In this document: piece after piece, positions 47,022 through 55,880 of the stretch
Numbering within the stretch: the first letter of the stretch is position 1
How the letters are laid out: each line of letters starts with the position of its first letter
NCBI RefSeq assembly: GCF_023016155.1
Contig: NZ_JALKBG010000009.1
Span: 18,501 to 82,500 of the forward strand
From: Aliiroseovarius sp. F20344
GTDB lineage: Bacteria > Pseudomonadota > Alphaproteobacteria > Rhodobacterales > Rhodobacteraceae
Length of the DNA: 64,000 nt
Direction of reading: 5' to 3'
Position numbers and translations under genes: made by a program
Notes under the pieces: generated by a model
What the model was told of the DNA's origin: nothing
Databases searched by the model: none
The model's input: the letters and a program-made list of their open reading frames with translations, nothing else

Positions 47022-48023
47022 TTAGATCGCTTCCAGCGCATCCACCAGCTTGCCCGCGCCATAGCGGAACGGGTCGGTGGCAGGCAGGCCCATATCGGCT
47101 TCGATCTTGTCGAGATAGGCCTTGGCGTCGTCATCCGACATATGCTGTGTATTTACTGAAACGCCGATCACCTGACAGGCGGGGTTCGCCACTTTCGCCA
47201 GCGTCAGCGCGGTGTCACGCAGGTCTTCCAACGACGGCTGCGTGTATTCTGGCAGACCACGCATGTGTTCACGGGTCGGCTCGTGAGCAAGGATCAGCGC
47301 ATCTGGCTGGCCCCCATGGATCAGCGCCATGGTCACGCCAGAATATGACACGTGGAACAGGCTGCCCTGACCCTCGATGTGGTCCCAGTGATCATCGTCA
47401 TTGTCCGGGGTCAGCCATTCAACCGAACCCGCCATGAAGTCTGCAACCACAGCGTCCAGAGGCACACCGTCACCGGTGATCAGAATGCCGGTCTGACCGG
47501 TGGCGCGGAAGGTCGACTTCATTCCACGCTCGCGCATTTCGGCGTCCATGCACAGGGCGGTATACATCTTACCGACCGAGCAGTCCGTGCCCACGGCCAA
47601 ACACCGCTTGCCGGTGCGCTTCTTGCCATTTGCAATCGGATACTCGACCTCGGGGATGCGTACATCGTGCAGCTCTTGACCAGTGGCTTCGGCCACAGCA
47701 ACCAGATCGGGCTCGTCCCGCAGAAGGTTGTGCAGGCCCGAGGCCAGGTCGAACCCTTCTTCCAGCGCCGTCACCAGCACTTTTTTCCACTCTTTCGAAA
47801 TCACACCGCCACGGTTGGCGACGCCAACAACGAGTGTTTTGGCACCGGCTGCCTTAGCATCTGCCAGTGTCATATCGGTCAGTCCCAGATCCGCACCGCA
47901 GCCTTCCATACGGAACTGGCCCACGGCGTTGTCCGGACGCCAGTCACGGATCCCGATGGCCACTTTTGCAGCTAGTTGATCGGGCGCGTCGCCCAGGAAC
48001 AGAAGATACGGTGTCTTGATCAT
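47022..48023 (-). CDS. dgcN: DUF1611 family N-acetyltransferase, DgcN type
   Basis: Protein of the DUF1611 family; DgcN has been described as the enzyme that N-acetylates D-glutamate ahead of DgcA. The 333-residue product has MIKTPYLLFLGDAPDQLAAK, the GVANRGGVISKEW segment, a P-loop-like AVGTDCSVGKMYTAL near residue 148 and the conserved FHVSYSGVTMALIHGGQPDALILAHEP run. The ATG at 48023 follows AAAGGG; the long extension to 48242 was rejected. dgcA follows on the same strand after 72 bp. Confidence 0.88.
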   Translation of the reverse strand: MIKTPYLLFLGDAPDQLAAKVAIGIRDWRPDNAVGQFRMEGCGADLGLTDMTLADAKAAGAKTLVVGVANRGGVISKEWKKVLVTALEEGFDLASGLHNLLRDEPDLVAVAEATGQELHDVRIPEVEYPIANGKKRTGKRCLAVGTDCSVGKMYTALCMDAEMRERGMKSTFRATGQTGILITGDGVPLDAVVADFMAGSVEWLTPDNDDDHWDHIEGQGSLFHVSYSGVTMALIHGGQPDALILAHEPTREHMRGLPEYTQPSLEDLRDTALTLAKVANPACQVIGVSVNTQHMSDDDAKAYLDKIEADMGLPATDPFRYGAGKLVDALEAI

Positions 48024-48295
48024 GGCCGTGGCCCTTTCGATGAAATGTTGGAATACCCTTCGGAGCATTTTCACGATTATGCAGTACAATTCTTTGCGAA
48101 AACCCTCGAAAACACGACAAATAGGCAAGATGCTACGACAGTTTGACGGCATCACGCGAAATTCTTCGATCCGATGGGGCAATACGCCCTGAATCGCCCG
48201 ATATGCTGCAACTGCAAAATAACCTTGCGGGCGGCGCGGCAATTTAATAACGATTGCAGCTAAGAAATCGCAACATCCTTACCGAAAGGCCCGCC

Positions 48296-49255
48296 ATGTC
48301 CTTCCGACTGCAACCCGCCGCCCCATCCCGCCCAAATCGCTGCCAGCTGTTCGGCCCGGGCTCGAACACCAAACTGTTCCCCAAAATGGCGGCATCTGCT
48401 GCTGACGTGATCAACCTCGACCTCGAGGATTCGGTGGCTCCCTCGGACAAAGATGTGGCCCGCGCCAACATCATCGAAGCTCTGAACACCATCGATTGGG
48501 GCAACAAATACATGTCGGTGCGTATCAACAGCCTCGATACGCCTTACTGGTATCGCGACGTTGTGGACTTGTTGGAGCAAGCTGGCGACCGCATCGACCA
48601 GATCATGATCCCGAAAGTGGGCTGCGCCGAAGACGTCTATGCTGTGGATGCACTGGTCACCGCGATCGAGCAAGCCAAAGGCCGCACCAAGCCGGTCAGC
48701 TTCGAAGTCATCATCGAATCGGCCGCTGGCATTGCGCATGTCGAGGCCATCGCGGCATCCAGCCCCCGTCTGCAAGCCATGTCGCTGGGCGCGGCAGATT
48801 TCGCAGCCTCGATGGGCATGCAAACCACCGGCATCGGCGGCACGCAGGAAAACTATTATATGATGCGCGAGGGCGAGAAGCATTGGTCCGACCCGTGGCA
48901 CTGGGCCCAAGCCGCCATCGTCGCTGCCTGCCGCACCCACGGCATCCTGCCGGTCGACGGCCCCTTCGGCGACTTCTCGGACGACGAAGGCTACATCGCG
49001 CAGGCCAAACGCTCGGCCACGCTGGGCATGGTTGGCAAATGGGCCATCCACCCAAAACAAATCGCACTGGCGAACGAGGTTTTCACCCCGTCAGAAGAGG
49101 CTGTTGCTGAAGCGCGCGAGATCCTTGCCGCCATGGAACAGGCAAAGGCCAATGGCGAAGGCGCCACAGTCTACAAGGGTCGCTTGGTCGACATCGCGTC
49201 GATCAAACAGGCCGAGGTGATCGTCGCCCAGGCCGAATTGATCGCCGGTAGCTAA
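48296..49255 (+). CDS. mcl1: L-malyl-CoA/beta-methylmalyl-CoA lyase
   Basis: Cleaves malyl-CoA and beta-methylmalyl-CoA to glyoxylate and acetyl- or propionyl-CoA, a step of the ethylmalonyl-CoA pathway used by Rhodobacteraceae to assimilate acetate. The 319-residue product has the CitE/HpcH fold with FGPGSNTKLFPKMAAS, INLDLEDSVAPSDKD (metal-binding Asp/Glu), SFEVIIESAAGIAHVE and GKWAIHPKQI; the length matches Rhodobacter Mcl1. The ATG follows GAAAGG. A strong terminator follows. No other pathway gene is adjacent. Confidence 0.93.
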   Translation: MSFRLQPAAPSRPNRCQLFGPGSNTKLFPKMAASAADVINLDLEDSVAPSDKDVARANIIEALNTIDWGNKYMSVRINSLDTPYWYRDVVDLLEQAGDRIDQIMIPKVGCAEDVYAVDALVTAIEQAKGRTKPVSFEVIIESAAGIAHVEAIAASSPRLQAMSLGAADFAASMGMQTTGIGGTQENYYMMREGEKHWSDPWHWAQAAIVAACRTHGILPVDGPFGDFSDDEGYIAQAKRSATLGMVGKWAIHPKQIALANEVFTPSEEAVAEAREILAAMEQAKANGEGATVYKGRLVDIASIKQAEVIVAQAELIAGS

Positions 49256-49275
49256 ATCAGAAAAACACCCCGACT

Positions 49276-49302
49276 GGCCCCGCAATATGCGGGGCCTTTT
49301 TT
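49276..49302 (+). terminator. Intrinsic terminator of mcl1
   Basis: GGCCCCGC (49276-49283) pairs perfectly with GCGGGGCC (49289-49296), loop AATAT, then six T residues. Confidence 0.95.
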
Positions 49303-49422
49303 GTTGGAACAGACTGTCGCAGGGCATCCGGTCGCATGGGCAGTGCCTCGTGGGTCAGTAGAGTGAACACGGGTCATGACGAGGCCTGTTTGGGGACGCA
49401 TCCCAATCTGAAAGGTTCACAG

Positions 49423-49851
49423 ATGAAACCGCTTCTTATCGCCACTGCCCTCACCCTCGGCCTTTCGGGGGCTGCTTTGGCGCAAATGCAACCTTCCAAC
49501 CCAGCAAAAACTGGGCTTTCCCGCCCTGTCATCCAGTTGACCGGCTTTCTGGCCAAGAACATGGACGTGTTGGAGCTGAACGACGAGCAACGTGCGGATG
49601 TGAAGAACTGGGTCGCCTCGATGCCCGCCAACCGCAAAGCGCTGGAAACCGAGACGATCGAACTGCGTGCCACCCTGCGCCAAGCCATCGTTGACGGCAA
49701 ACCCACCGAAGAACGTCAAGCCATCGCGGACAAGATCGGTGCGAACGAGGTTAAGCTGGTGATGATGCGGTCAAACTGTACTGATCACTGGCGTGAGGTC
49801 CTAACCGAAGCCCAGTTTGCAAAACTGCTTGAGATTGCAGGCGTTTCTTAG
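49423..49851 (+). CDS. Periplasmic Spy/CpxP-like small protein
   Basis: A 142-residue exported protein with a clear signal peptide (MKPLLIATALTLGLSGAALA, cleaved about residue 20) and an all-helical mature part. The pattern LELNDEQRADVKNWVAS plus ETETIELRATLRQAI and a closing LTEAQFAKLLEI resembles the LTxxQ repeats of Spy/CpxP periplasmic chaperones. A single Cys lies at SNCTDHW. Assignment is by resemblance only. The ATG follows GAAAGG; an upstream extension to 49336 was rejected. Confidence 0.7.
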   Translation: MKPLLIATALTLGLSGAALAQMQPSNPAKTGLSRPVIQLTGFLAKNMDVLELNDEQRADVKNWVASMPANRKALETETIELRATLRQAIVDGKPTEERQAIADKIGANEVKLVMMRSNCTDHWREVLTEAQFAKLLEIAGVS

Positions 49852-49858
49852 ATCTAGT

Positions 49859-49889
49859 GGGCGGCTGCCATTTGCTGCCGCCCTTACTT
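49859..49889 (+). terminator. Hairpin terminator after the Spy-like gene
   Basis: GGGCGGC (49859-49865) pairs with GCCGCCC (49877-49883), followed by TTACTT, eight bases after the stop. Confidence 0.75.
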
Positions 49890-49902
49890 AAAAAGCAGAG
49901 CA

Positions 49903-50025
49903 TCAAAACCCCGGTAAGGAATGGGATGTAGCGATCACTGCAAAGCAAAGTGTCATCAGCAAAACCAGATAGCTGGCCGTAAATGCACGAAAGGCGCTTC
50001 GCCGGGCGAAAATGGATCGTGACAT
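49903..50025 (-). CDS. Possible small membrane peptide
   Basis: A 40-residue ORF, MSRSIFARRSAFRAF then a hydrophobic helix TASYLVLLMTLCFAVIA. A basic N-terminus followed by one hydrophobic segment is typical of genuine small membrane proteins. The ribosome binding site is weak (CGGAAT) and there is no homologue I recognise, so it may be spurious. It occupies the otherwise empty 377 bp between the Spy-like gene and accA. Confidence 0.3.
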   Translation of the reverse strand: MSRSIFARRSAFRAFTASYLVLLMTLCFAVIATSHSLPGF

Positions 50026-50228
50026 ATCAGTATTCCGTTCGATTTTGCGGCGCGCCCTGCGCGCAGTGATACTTGATGACCACATCTGGCCATCTCTTTT
50101 CCAAACGCACCGGCAATCAGTTTCCGTCGCAGGAATTGGTATTTCGTGCGGCCTTGACCCTACCGCCCGTTGCAAACCAGCTTCCCAAAGGTCATATAGT
50201 CATGAACATTGTGTAATCAGGCAGGCCC

Positions 50229-51190
<962 letters not shown>

Positions 51191-51194
<4 letters not shown>

Positions 51195-51811
51195 TCCGCC
51201 GGCTCCACCCCAAACTCCTGTAACACGTCCGAAAGACGCATGTCGGCAGTCCACTGCACGGCATGCCACCCGGCAGCTTTCGCAGCTGCGATGTTGCCCG
51301 CGCTGTCATCAACCAACAGATGCTCTGACGCCGCATTCCCTGTCATTTCTTGCAGGGTCACAAAGAACGCAGGGGACGGTTTGGCCACCCCAATCTGCGC
51401 AGAGGACACTAGCCGATCCGCACAGTCCTTTAGCCCAAGCGTGTTCCATAGGTAATCGCTGCGCTCGAGTTCCTGATTGGTTGCGAACCAAACGGGCAAG
51501 CCAGAGGCTCGAACGTGCTTCAGATCTTCCAGAACCCCCTGATCAAGCCGCGCATCCATGCGAAACCAGTAGTCGACCAAAGCATCGATCTGATTCTGAT
51601 TGGCTAAACCGGATAAGGCCTGTTCCAACGTTGGTCGAAGGGGCAGCTTTCCGGCGACAACTTTGTCCCAGTAACGGGCGAAGAACAGCGCTTTCAGTGC
51701 TTCACTTGAGACACCGACGTTCCGCTCCAGATCAGTATCCCAACCTTTCCCATCGCCCAGCCGTCCCGTCACCACAACGCCGTCGACGTCCATCATCAAA
51801 TGGGAAATCAA
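51191..51811 (-). CDS. HAD-superfamily hydrolase, subfamily IA
   Basis: Phosphatase-like hydrolase of 206 residues. Motif I is [11 protein letters not shown] (D-x-D-G), motif II lies in [15 protein letters not shown], and motif III/IV is [21 protein letters not shown]. The substrate is unknown; the subfamily includes phosphoglycolate- and sugar-phosphate phosphatases. The start is a TTG at 51811, with an ATG 15 bases further in as an alternative. It is downstream of the PPOX gene on the same strand, 18 bp away. Confidence 0.85.
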
Positions 51812-51829
51812 AGCGTCACCACCACGACT

Positions 51830-52435
51830 TCACCACAGCGACTTTTTCGCGCGTTCTGGCCATTCTTGATCATAGGTCGCCCCGTCGAATGCGCCTGACG
51901 TCATCTCGTTCAACATGTCGCCCACAGTAGGAAGGTCAGCGCTTTCGTCGCCCGACGTCCAGAGCTTTGAACGCATGATGGCACGGGCGCATTGGGAATA
52001 GATCTCGTTTATCCGAATGACCGCAACTGTACGCGGCGGCTTTCCGGATTTCTCAAACCGGGCCCGTAGCGCCGCATCTTTGGTCAGTTTTGCCTCGCCA
52101 TTCACGCGCACGACGTTGTTGGACCCCGGCACCATGAACATCAAAGAAACTCGTGGATCGCGCACTATGTTACGCAAGCTGTCGATGCGTTCATTGCCAC
52201 GCCAATCAGGCAGCGCCAGATGGCATTCATCCAATTCGAGCACGACAGGGCCATCGTCACCGCGCGGGCTGCCATCGGTACCCTCTGGTCCAATTGTTGT
52301 CAGAACGCAGAAGCGCGACGCCATGATCCAAGACCGGTAGGTGGGCGTCAGTCGATCTGCGACTTTCACCAAAGACGCCTCGCCGGGTGTCCCGTAAAGC
52401 GCCTCAAGCGCGGCTTCGGTTTCGATGAAATCCAT
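51830..52435 (-). CDS. PPOX-class FMN-dependent flavoprotein
   Basis: A 201-residue pyridoxamine-5'-phosphate-oxidase-fold protein, closest to the MSMEG_1061-type group. Supporting segments are YRSWIMASRFCVLTTIGPEG, DGSPRGDDGPVV, the FMN-binding NIVRDPRVSLMFMVPGSNNVVRVNG and SQCARAIMRSKLW. No PdxH function is implied. Start MDFIETE overlaps the plsC stop (TGATG); an upstream extension was rejected. Last-but-one gene of the ftsE-ftsX-plsC run. Confidence 0.85.
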   Translation of the reverse strand: MDFIETEAALEALYGTPGEASLVKVADRLTPTYRSWIMASRFCVLTTIGPEGTDGSPRGDDGPVVLELDECHLALPDWRGNERIDSLRNIVRDPRVSLMFMVPGSNNVVRVNGEAKLTKDAALRARFEKSGKPPRTVAVIRINEIYSQCARAIMRSKLWTSGDESADLPTVGDMLNEMTSGAFDGATYDQEWPERAKKSLW

Positions 52436-53169
52436 CAGCTCTCCAATCTCAGCCCGGCTTCTTCCATCAGAGCATTCGAGCCCGTTTCGACAGCATCTTC
52501 GACCTCTGCCATGCAAGTATCGACCTCAAGACCGGGTTCGATCGGGTCATGGAACTCAACCACCGCAAGTCCGGGATGGCGCATGATGCCGTGGCGTTTC
52601 CAAAATACACCTACATTGGTCGACGCTGGAACCACGGGTAAACCCGTCTCATCGTAAAGCACGCCGATCCCAACCTTGTAGGGCTTCTTTGCCCCGGCAG
52701 CGACCCGGGTGCCTTGAGGAAAGATCACAAGCTGCCCCGGTTCCTTTTGCCCATCTTTTACGGCAGAAACCATCTGCTTCATCGCAGCGCCCTTCTTACC
52801 CCGATTAACCGGAACCGAGTTCGTGTAGACGGCGTAGATGTTGATAATAGGCGCCCATTTCAGCTGGCTTTTATAGATGAACTTCAAGCGCGGTAGGACG
52901 GATGCGATCAGCAGGATATCGAAGAAAGACTGGTGCTTTGCGGCGATCAATACCTCGCCTGTTGGCACGTCGCCCCGGATCTCGCTTTTCAGGCCAATCA
53001 TCCATGACGCGGTCCAACGGACCCAATTGCAATAGAAGTGAATCACCTTGAACGCGTTGTCACGTTTGATCCACACAAGCGGCACACCTACAAAGCCGAC
53101 GATCGGCAACATAATATACATCTGAATGATGAACAGAAGCGACCTTATCCATTGAATGGCGTGACGCAT
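52435..53169 (-). CDS. plsC: 1-acyl-sn-glycerol-3-phosphate acyltransferase
   Basis: Membrane acyltransferase that converts lysophosphatidic acid to phosphatidic acid. The 244-residue product has an N-terminal hydrophobic segment (IRSLLFIIQMYIMLPIVGFVGV), the catalytic AAKHQSFFDILL (HxxxxD), VPVNRGKKG, the IFPQGTRVAAG motif and VPASTNVGVFWKR. The ATG at 53169 shares a base with the ftsX stop, so translation is coupled to the division genes. An alternative longer start (53271) was rejected. Confidence 0.93.
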   Translation of the reverse strand: MRHAIQWIRSLLFIIQMYIMLPIVGFVGVPLVWIKRDNAFKVIHFYCNWVRWTASWMIGLKSEIRGDVPTGEVLIAAKHQSFFDILLIASVLPRLKFIYKSQLKWAPIINIYAVYTNSVPVNRGKKGAAMKQMVSAVKDGQKEPGQLVIFPQGTRVAAGAKKPYKVGIGVLYDETGLPVVPASTNVGVFWKRHGIMRHPGLAVVEFHDPIEPGLEVDTCMAEVEDAVETGSNALMEEAGLRLES

Positions 53170-54074
53170 CAGCGTTTCTCCTGCAAAACGGTCAGGGCGG
53201 CCTGACGGGTGGCTGCGAAGGCAACCAAGGCAGCGAATGGTGGGATCAGAAGGGGCCAAAGCCATTGCCACCCTTGCAGACCAAGCCCGGTTAGGAAGCT
53301 GCCTTGTTGTCCGGCGGATGGCAAAAGGAACAGAGCCAGCGCGCCCAGAACCGTACCAACGGCTGCGCCGCCAAGTGCACGCAATGTGAAGCGACGCACA
53401 AACGCATGGGCGATATAGCTATCACGCGCCCCGATCAGACGCAGCACCCGTATGACCTGTTCGTTGGCGGACAGCGCGGCCGACGCTGCAAGGGTAATCA
53501 CCACGCCCGCAAGGGTCGTGATCAAAACAATGGCCAACCAACCCAAGGATCGCAGCCGCTTGGCCGCTTTCACCAGAGGTTCCCGCCAGCGTGCGTGATC
53601 ATCCAAAATGGCACCCGGTGCCTCGCCTGCCAATCGGGCGCGCAAACCGTCTGCGTCGAAGCCTTCTTCATCCTCAATGACTTCAACCAGTCGAGGGATG
53701 GGCAAGCGATCTAGCGGCAGATCCGGCCCGAACCACGGTTCAAGCAATGCGCGTTGCTCATCCTCTCCCAAGGGCCGCGCTTCTTTGACTCCCGGGGTTG
53801 TAGCCAGAATTTCGGTCACAGCCAGCAGCTGTGCATCCATCTGGTCAACCGGTGCCGAAATGCGGATTGTTGCGCTTTTCGCCAAAGCCTCGCCCCAGCG
53901 ATCAGCAAGGCGACCTGTTGCCAAAGACAAGGCCAACGCAAACACCGCAAGAAACGCCATAGCAGCGGATGCAAATACGGTCAGGCGGGCAGTAAACCCG
54001 GTGGGTGGAACCACGCGATCCGCTTGAGCATCACCAGACAAGAACCGCAAGAGATTAGGCAGGATGCTTTTCAT
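53169..54074 (-). CDS. ftsX: Cell division protein FtsX
   Basis: Membrane partner of FtsE that transmits division signals to periplasmic peptidoglycan hydrolases. The 301-residue product has one N-terminal helix (LTVFASAAMAFLAVFALALSLA), a periplasmic domain (about residues 60-165, with DAQLLAVTEILATTPGVKEA) and three C-terminal helices (IVLITTLAGVVITLAASAALS; GGAAVGTVLGALALFLL; WPLLIPPFAALVAFAA). The 54074 ATG overlaps the ftsE stop by four bases. Confidence 0.92.
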   Translation of the reverse strand: MKSILPNLLRFLSGDAQADRVVPPTGFTARLTVFASAAMAFLAVFALALSLATGRLADRWGEALAKSATIRISAPVDQMDAQLLAVTEILATTPGVKEARPLGEDEQRALLEPWFGPDLPLDRLPIPRLVEVIEDEEGFDADGLRARLAGEAPGAILDDHARWREPLVKAAKRLRSLGWLAIVLITTLAGVVITLAASAALSANEQVIRVLRLIGARDSYIAHAFVRRFTLRALGGAAVGTVLGALALFLLPSAGQQGSFLTGLGLQGWQWLWPLLIPPFAALVAFAATRQAALTVLQEKR

Positions 54075-54745
54075 AGATCCGCCCCCGCCAATGTCACCTG
54101 ATGGTTTGAAATCCGCAGGACACGCGCCTGAACATGCGATTTCGCCGACCGGATCAAGTTCATATCGTGGGTTGCGATCACGACCGTCTTGCCCATGCGG
54201 TTCAGTTCGATCAAAAGCTGCAAAAGCCGCAACGACATTTCCCAATCGACATTGCCAGTTGGCTCATCCGCAAGAATTACATCCGGAGACATGATCACCG
54301 CCCGCGCCAAAGCGGCACGCTGACGTTCGCCCCCCGACAATTCCGGCGGCTTCGCCTCGGCCTGCTTTTCAAGCCCAACCCATGCCAAAAGCTCTTGCAA
54401 CTCAGATGGGTCATGCAAAGAGCGGCCTGAAACGGTCAGCGGAAGCATCACGTTTTCTGACAAGTTCAGGTGATCGAGAAACTGACAATCCTGATGCACA
54501 ACACCAATACGCCTGCGCATCTCGGCGATATCATCCCGCTCCATGGTTTGAACGTTCTGCCCAAAAAGCGCGACCTGCCCTTGTTCGGCGACCAATTCGC
54601 CATAACAAAGCTTCATCAGGGTTGTTTTGCCTGCACCAGAAGGACCGGTCAGAAAGTGAAAAGACCCTTGCGCCAGCGACATTGAAACACCGGACAAAAG
54701 TGTCCCGGTACCATACCCGTAGGCGACCTGTTCCAGCTCGATCAA
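54071..54745 (-). CDS. ftsE: Cell division ATP-binding protein FtsE
   Basis: ABC-type ATPase of the divisome. The 224-residue product has Walker A GPSGAGKTTLMKL (about residue 35), Q-loop VHQDCQFLDHL, signature LSGGERQRAALARA (about 138) and Walker B VILADEPTGNVDW. First gene of a tightly overlapping operon ftsE-ftsX-plsC-PPOX-HAD. The zinc-ribbon gene is transcribed divergently with 157 bp between starts. Confidence 0.95.
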   Translation of the reverse strand: MIELEQVAYGYGTGTLLSGVSMSLAQGSFHFLTGPSGAGKTTLMKLCYGELVAEQGQVALFGQNVQTMERDDIAEMRRRIGVVHQDCQFLDHLNLSENVMLPLTVSGRSLHDPSELQELLAWVGLEKQAEAKPPELSGGERQRAALARAVIMSPDVILADEPTGNVDWEMSLRLLQLLIELNRMGKTVVIATHDMNLIRSAKSHVQARVLRISNHQVTLAGADL

Positions 54746-54902
54746 TGTGATGTCCTCGTGCTTAGTTGTCGCCAGTTGTGCCTCAGCTGGACGATTGTTT
54801 CAATGTGCGACACAGGAGTGTTTGATTTTCACAACATCTTTGCTCATATTACCCATGATTAAGGCAATGAATATCCTACCAGTTTTAAGGGGATGGGAAA
54901 AA

Positions 54903-55787
54903 ATGCGTTTGGTTTGCCCCAATTGTGGTGCTCAATACGAAGTTGATGATCGCGTCATGCCCGAAACTGGTCGGGATGTGCAATGTTCGAATTGTAGCCA
55001 CACATGGTTTCAAGCCCCTGCTCCGGCGACATCGTCTGATGAAGATGCCGCTGAGGACCCCAAGGTCGAAATTCCAGCCCCCGCTGCACCTGAACCAAAG
55101 CCAGAGCCGGAATTGGCAGATGACGCGCCTGAAGCATCTAAAGCCCCAGAAGCCGAAGAACCCGAAGTGGAAGATGACGAAGACACCTCAGACCTAGAGG
55201 AAGAAGTCGCTGCATCCGCCACCCCGCCACGAACAGAAGTCAGCGAAGACGTCAAACAGATCCTGCAAGAAGAAGCCCAGCAAGAGCTGCGCGCCCGTGA
55301 GGCCGAGCAAACCGGTTTGGAAACGCAACCAGATCTGGGTCTGGAAGCCGCGCAAGAACCCGACGAAGAAGAGCTTGCCGAACGCATAAAGCGCATGAAG
55401 GCCGAGGAAGACATATCCGAAGAGGCTGTGTCAGAACGCGACCTGAAAAGCCGAGACATGCTTCCTGATATCGAAGAGATCAATTCGACCCTCGACGCCC
55501 CAGCCGATTCCGAAAGTGAGAAAATCGACCTGAGCCCGTCAGGAGCCGAAGTCGTATCTGGCCGCAGCGGTTTCCGCCGTGGGTTCGGCATAACACTTCT
55601 TCTGGCGGTACTGTTGGTTGCTCTCTATGTGTTGGCGCCCATGATCTCGGCCCGCTTCCCGCAGGCGCAAGGCGTACTGGACCAATATACTGCCATGGGT
55701 GATAGCGCCCGGCTGTGGCTTGAAGGCGCCATGCAGTCCGCCATCGAGAAGATGCGCACCCTCATGGCAACCTCATCAGAGGGCTAG
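54903..55787 (+). CDS. Zinc-ribbon membrane protein (MJ0042 type) with long acidic linker
   Basis: A 294-residue protein with an N-terminal zinc ribbon MRLVCPNCGAQYEV then VQCSNCSHTW (two C-x2-C pairs), about 170 residues of Glu/Ala/Pro-rich acidic, low-complexity sequence, a single transmembrane helix (FGITLLLAVLLVALYVLAPMI, about residue 225) and a short periplasmic tail. The zinc ribbon is therefore cytoplasmic. The gene is divergent from ftsE, an arrangement I recall from related genomes. Function unknown. An upstream in-frame extension was rejected because AAGGGG precedes the 54903 ATG. Confidence 0.85.
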   Translation: MRLVCPNCGAQYEVDDRVMPETGRDVQCSNCSHTWFQAPAPATSSDEDAAEDPKVEIPAPAAPEPKPEPELADDAPEASKAPEAEEPEVEDDEDTSDLEEEVAASATPPRTEVSEDVKQILQEEAQQELRAREAEQTGLETQPDLGLEAAQEPDEEELAERIKRMKAEEDISEEAVSERDLKSRDMLPDIEEINSTLDAPADSESEKIDLSPSGAEVVSGRSGFRRGFGITLLLAVLLVALYVLAPMISARFPQAQGVLDQYTAMGDSARLWLEGAMQSAIEKMRTLMATSSEG

Positions 55788-55880
55788 GGCCTTAGTTAGT
55801 AGTGTGGAATGAGCATTCGATCGACCGAGCCGTTGAATTCTCCGCGGCCCTTTGCTCAACCATCGCGATCGTGCGGCAGG

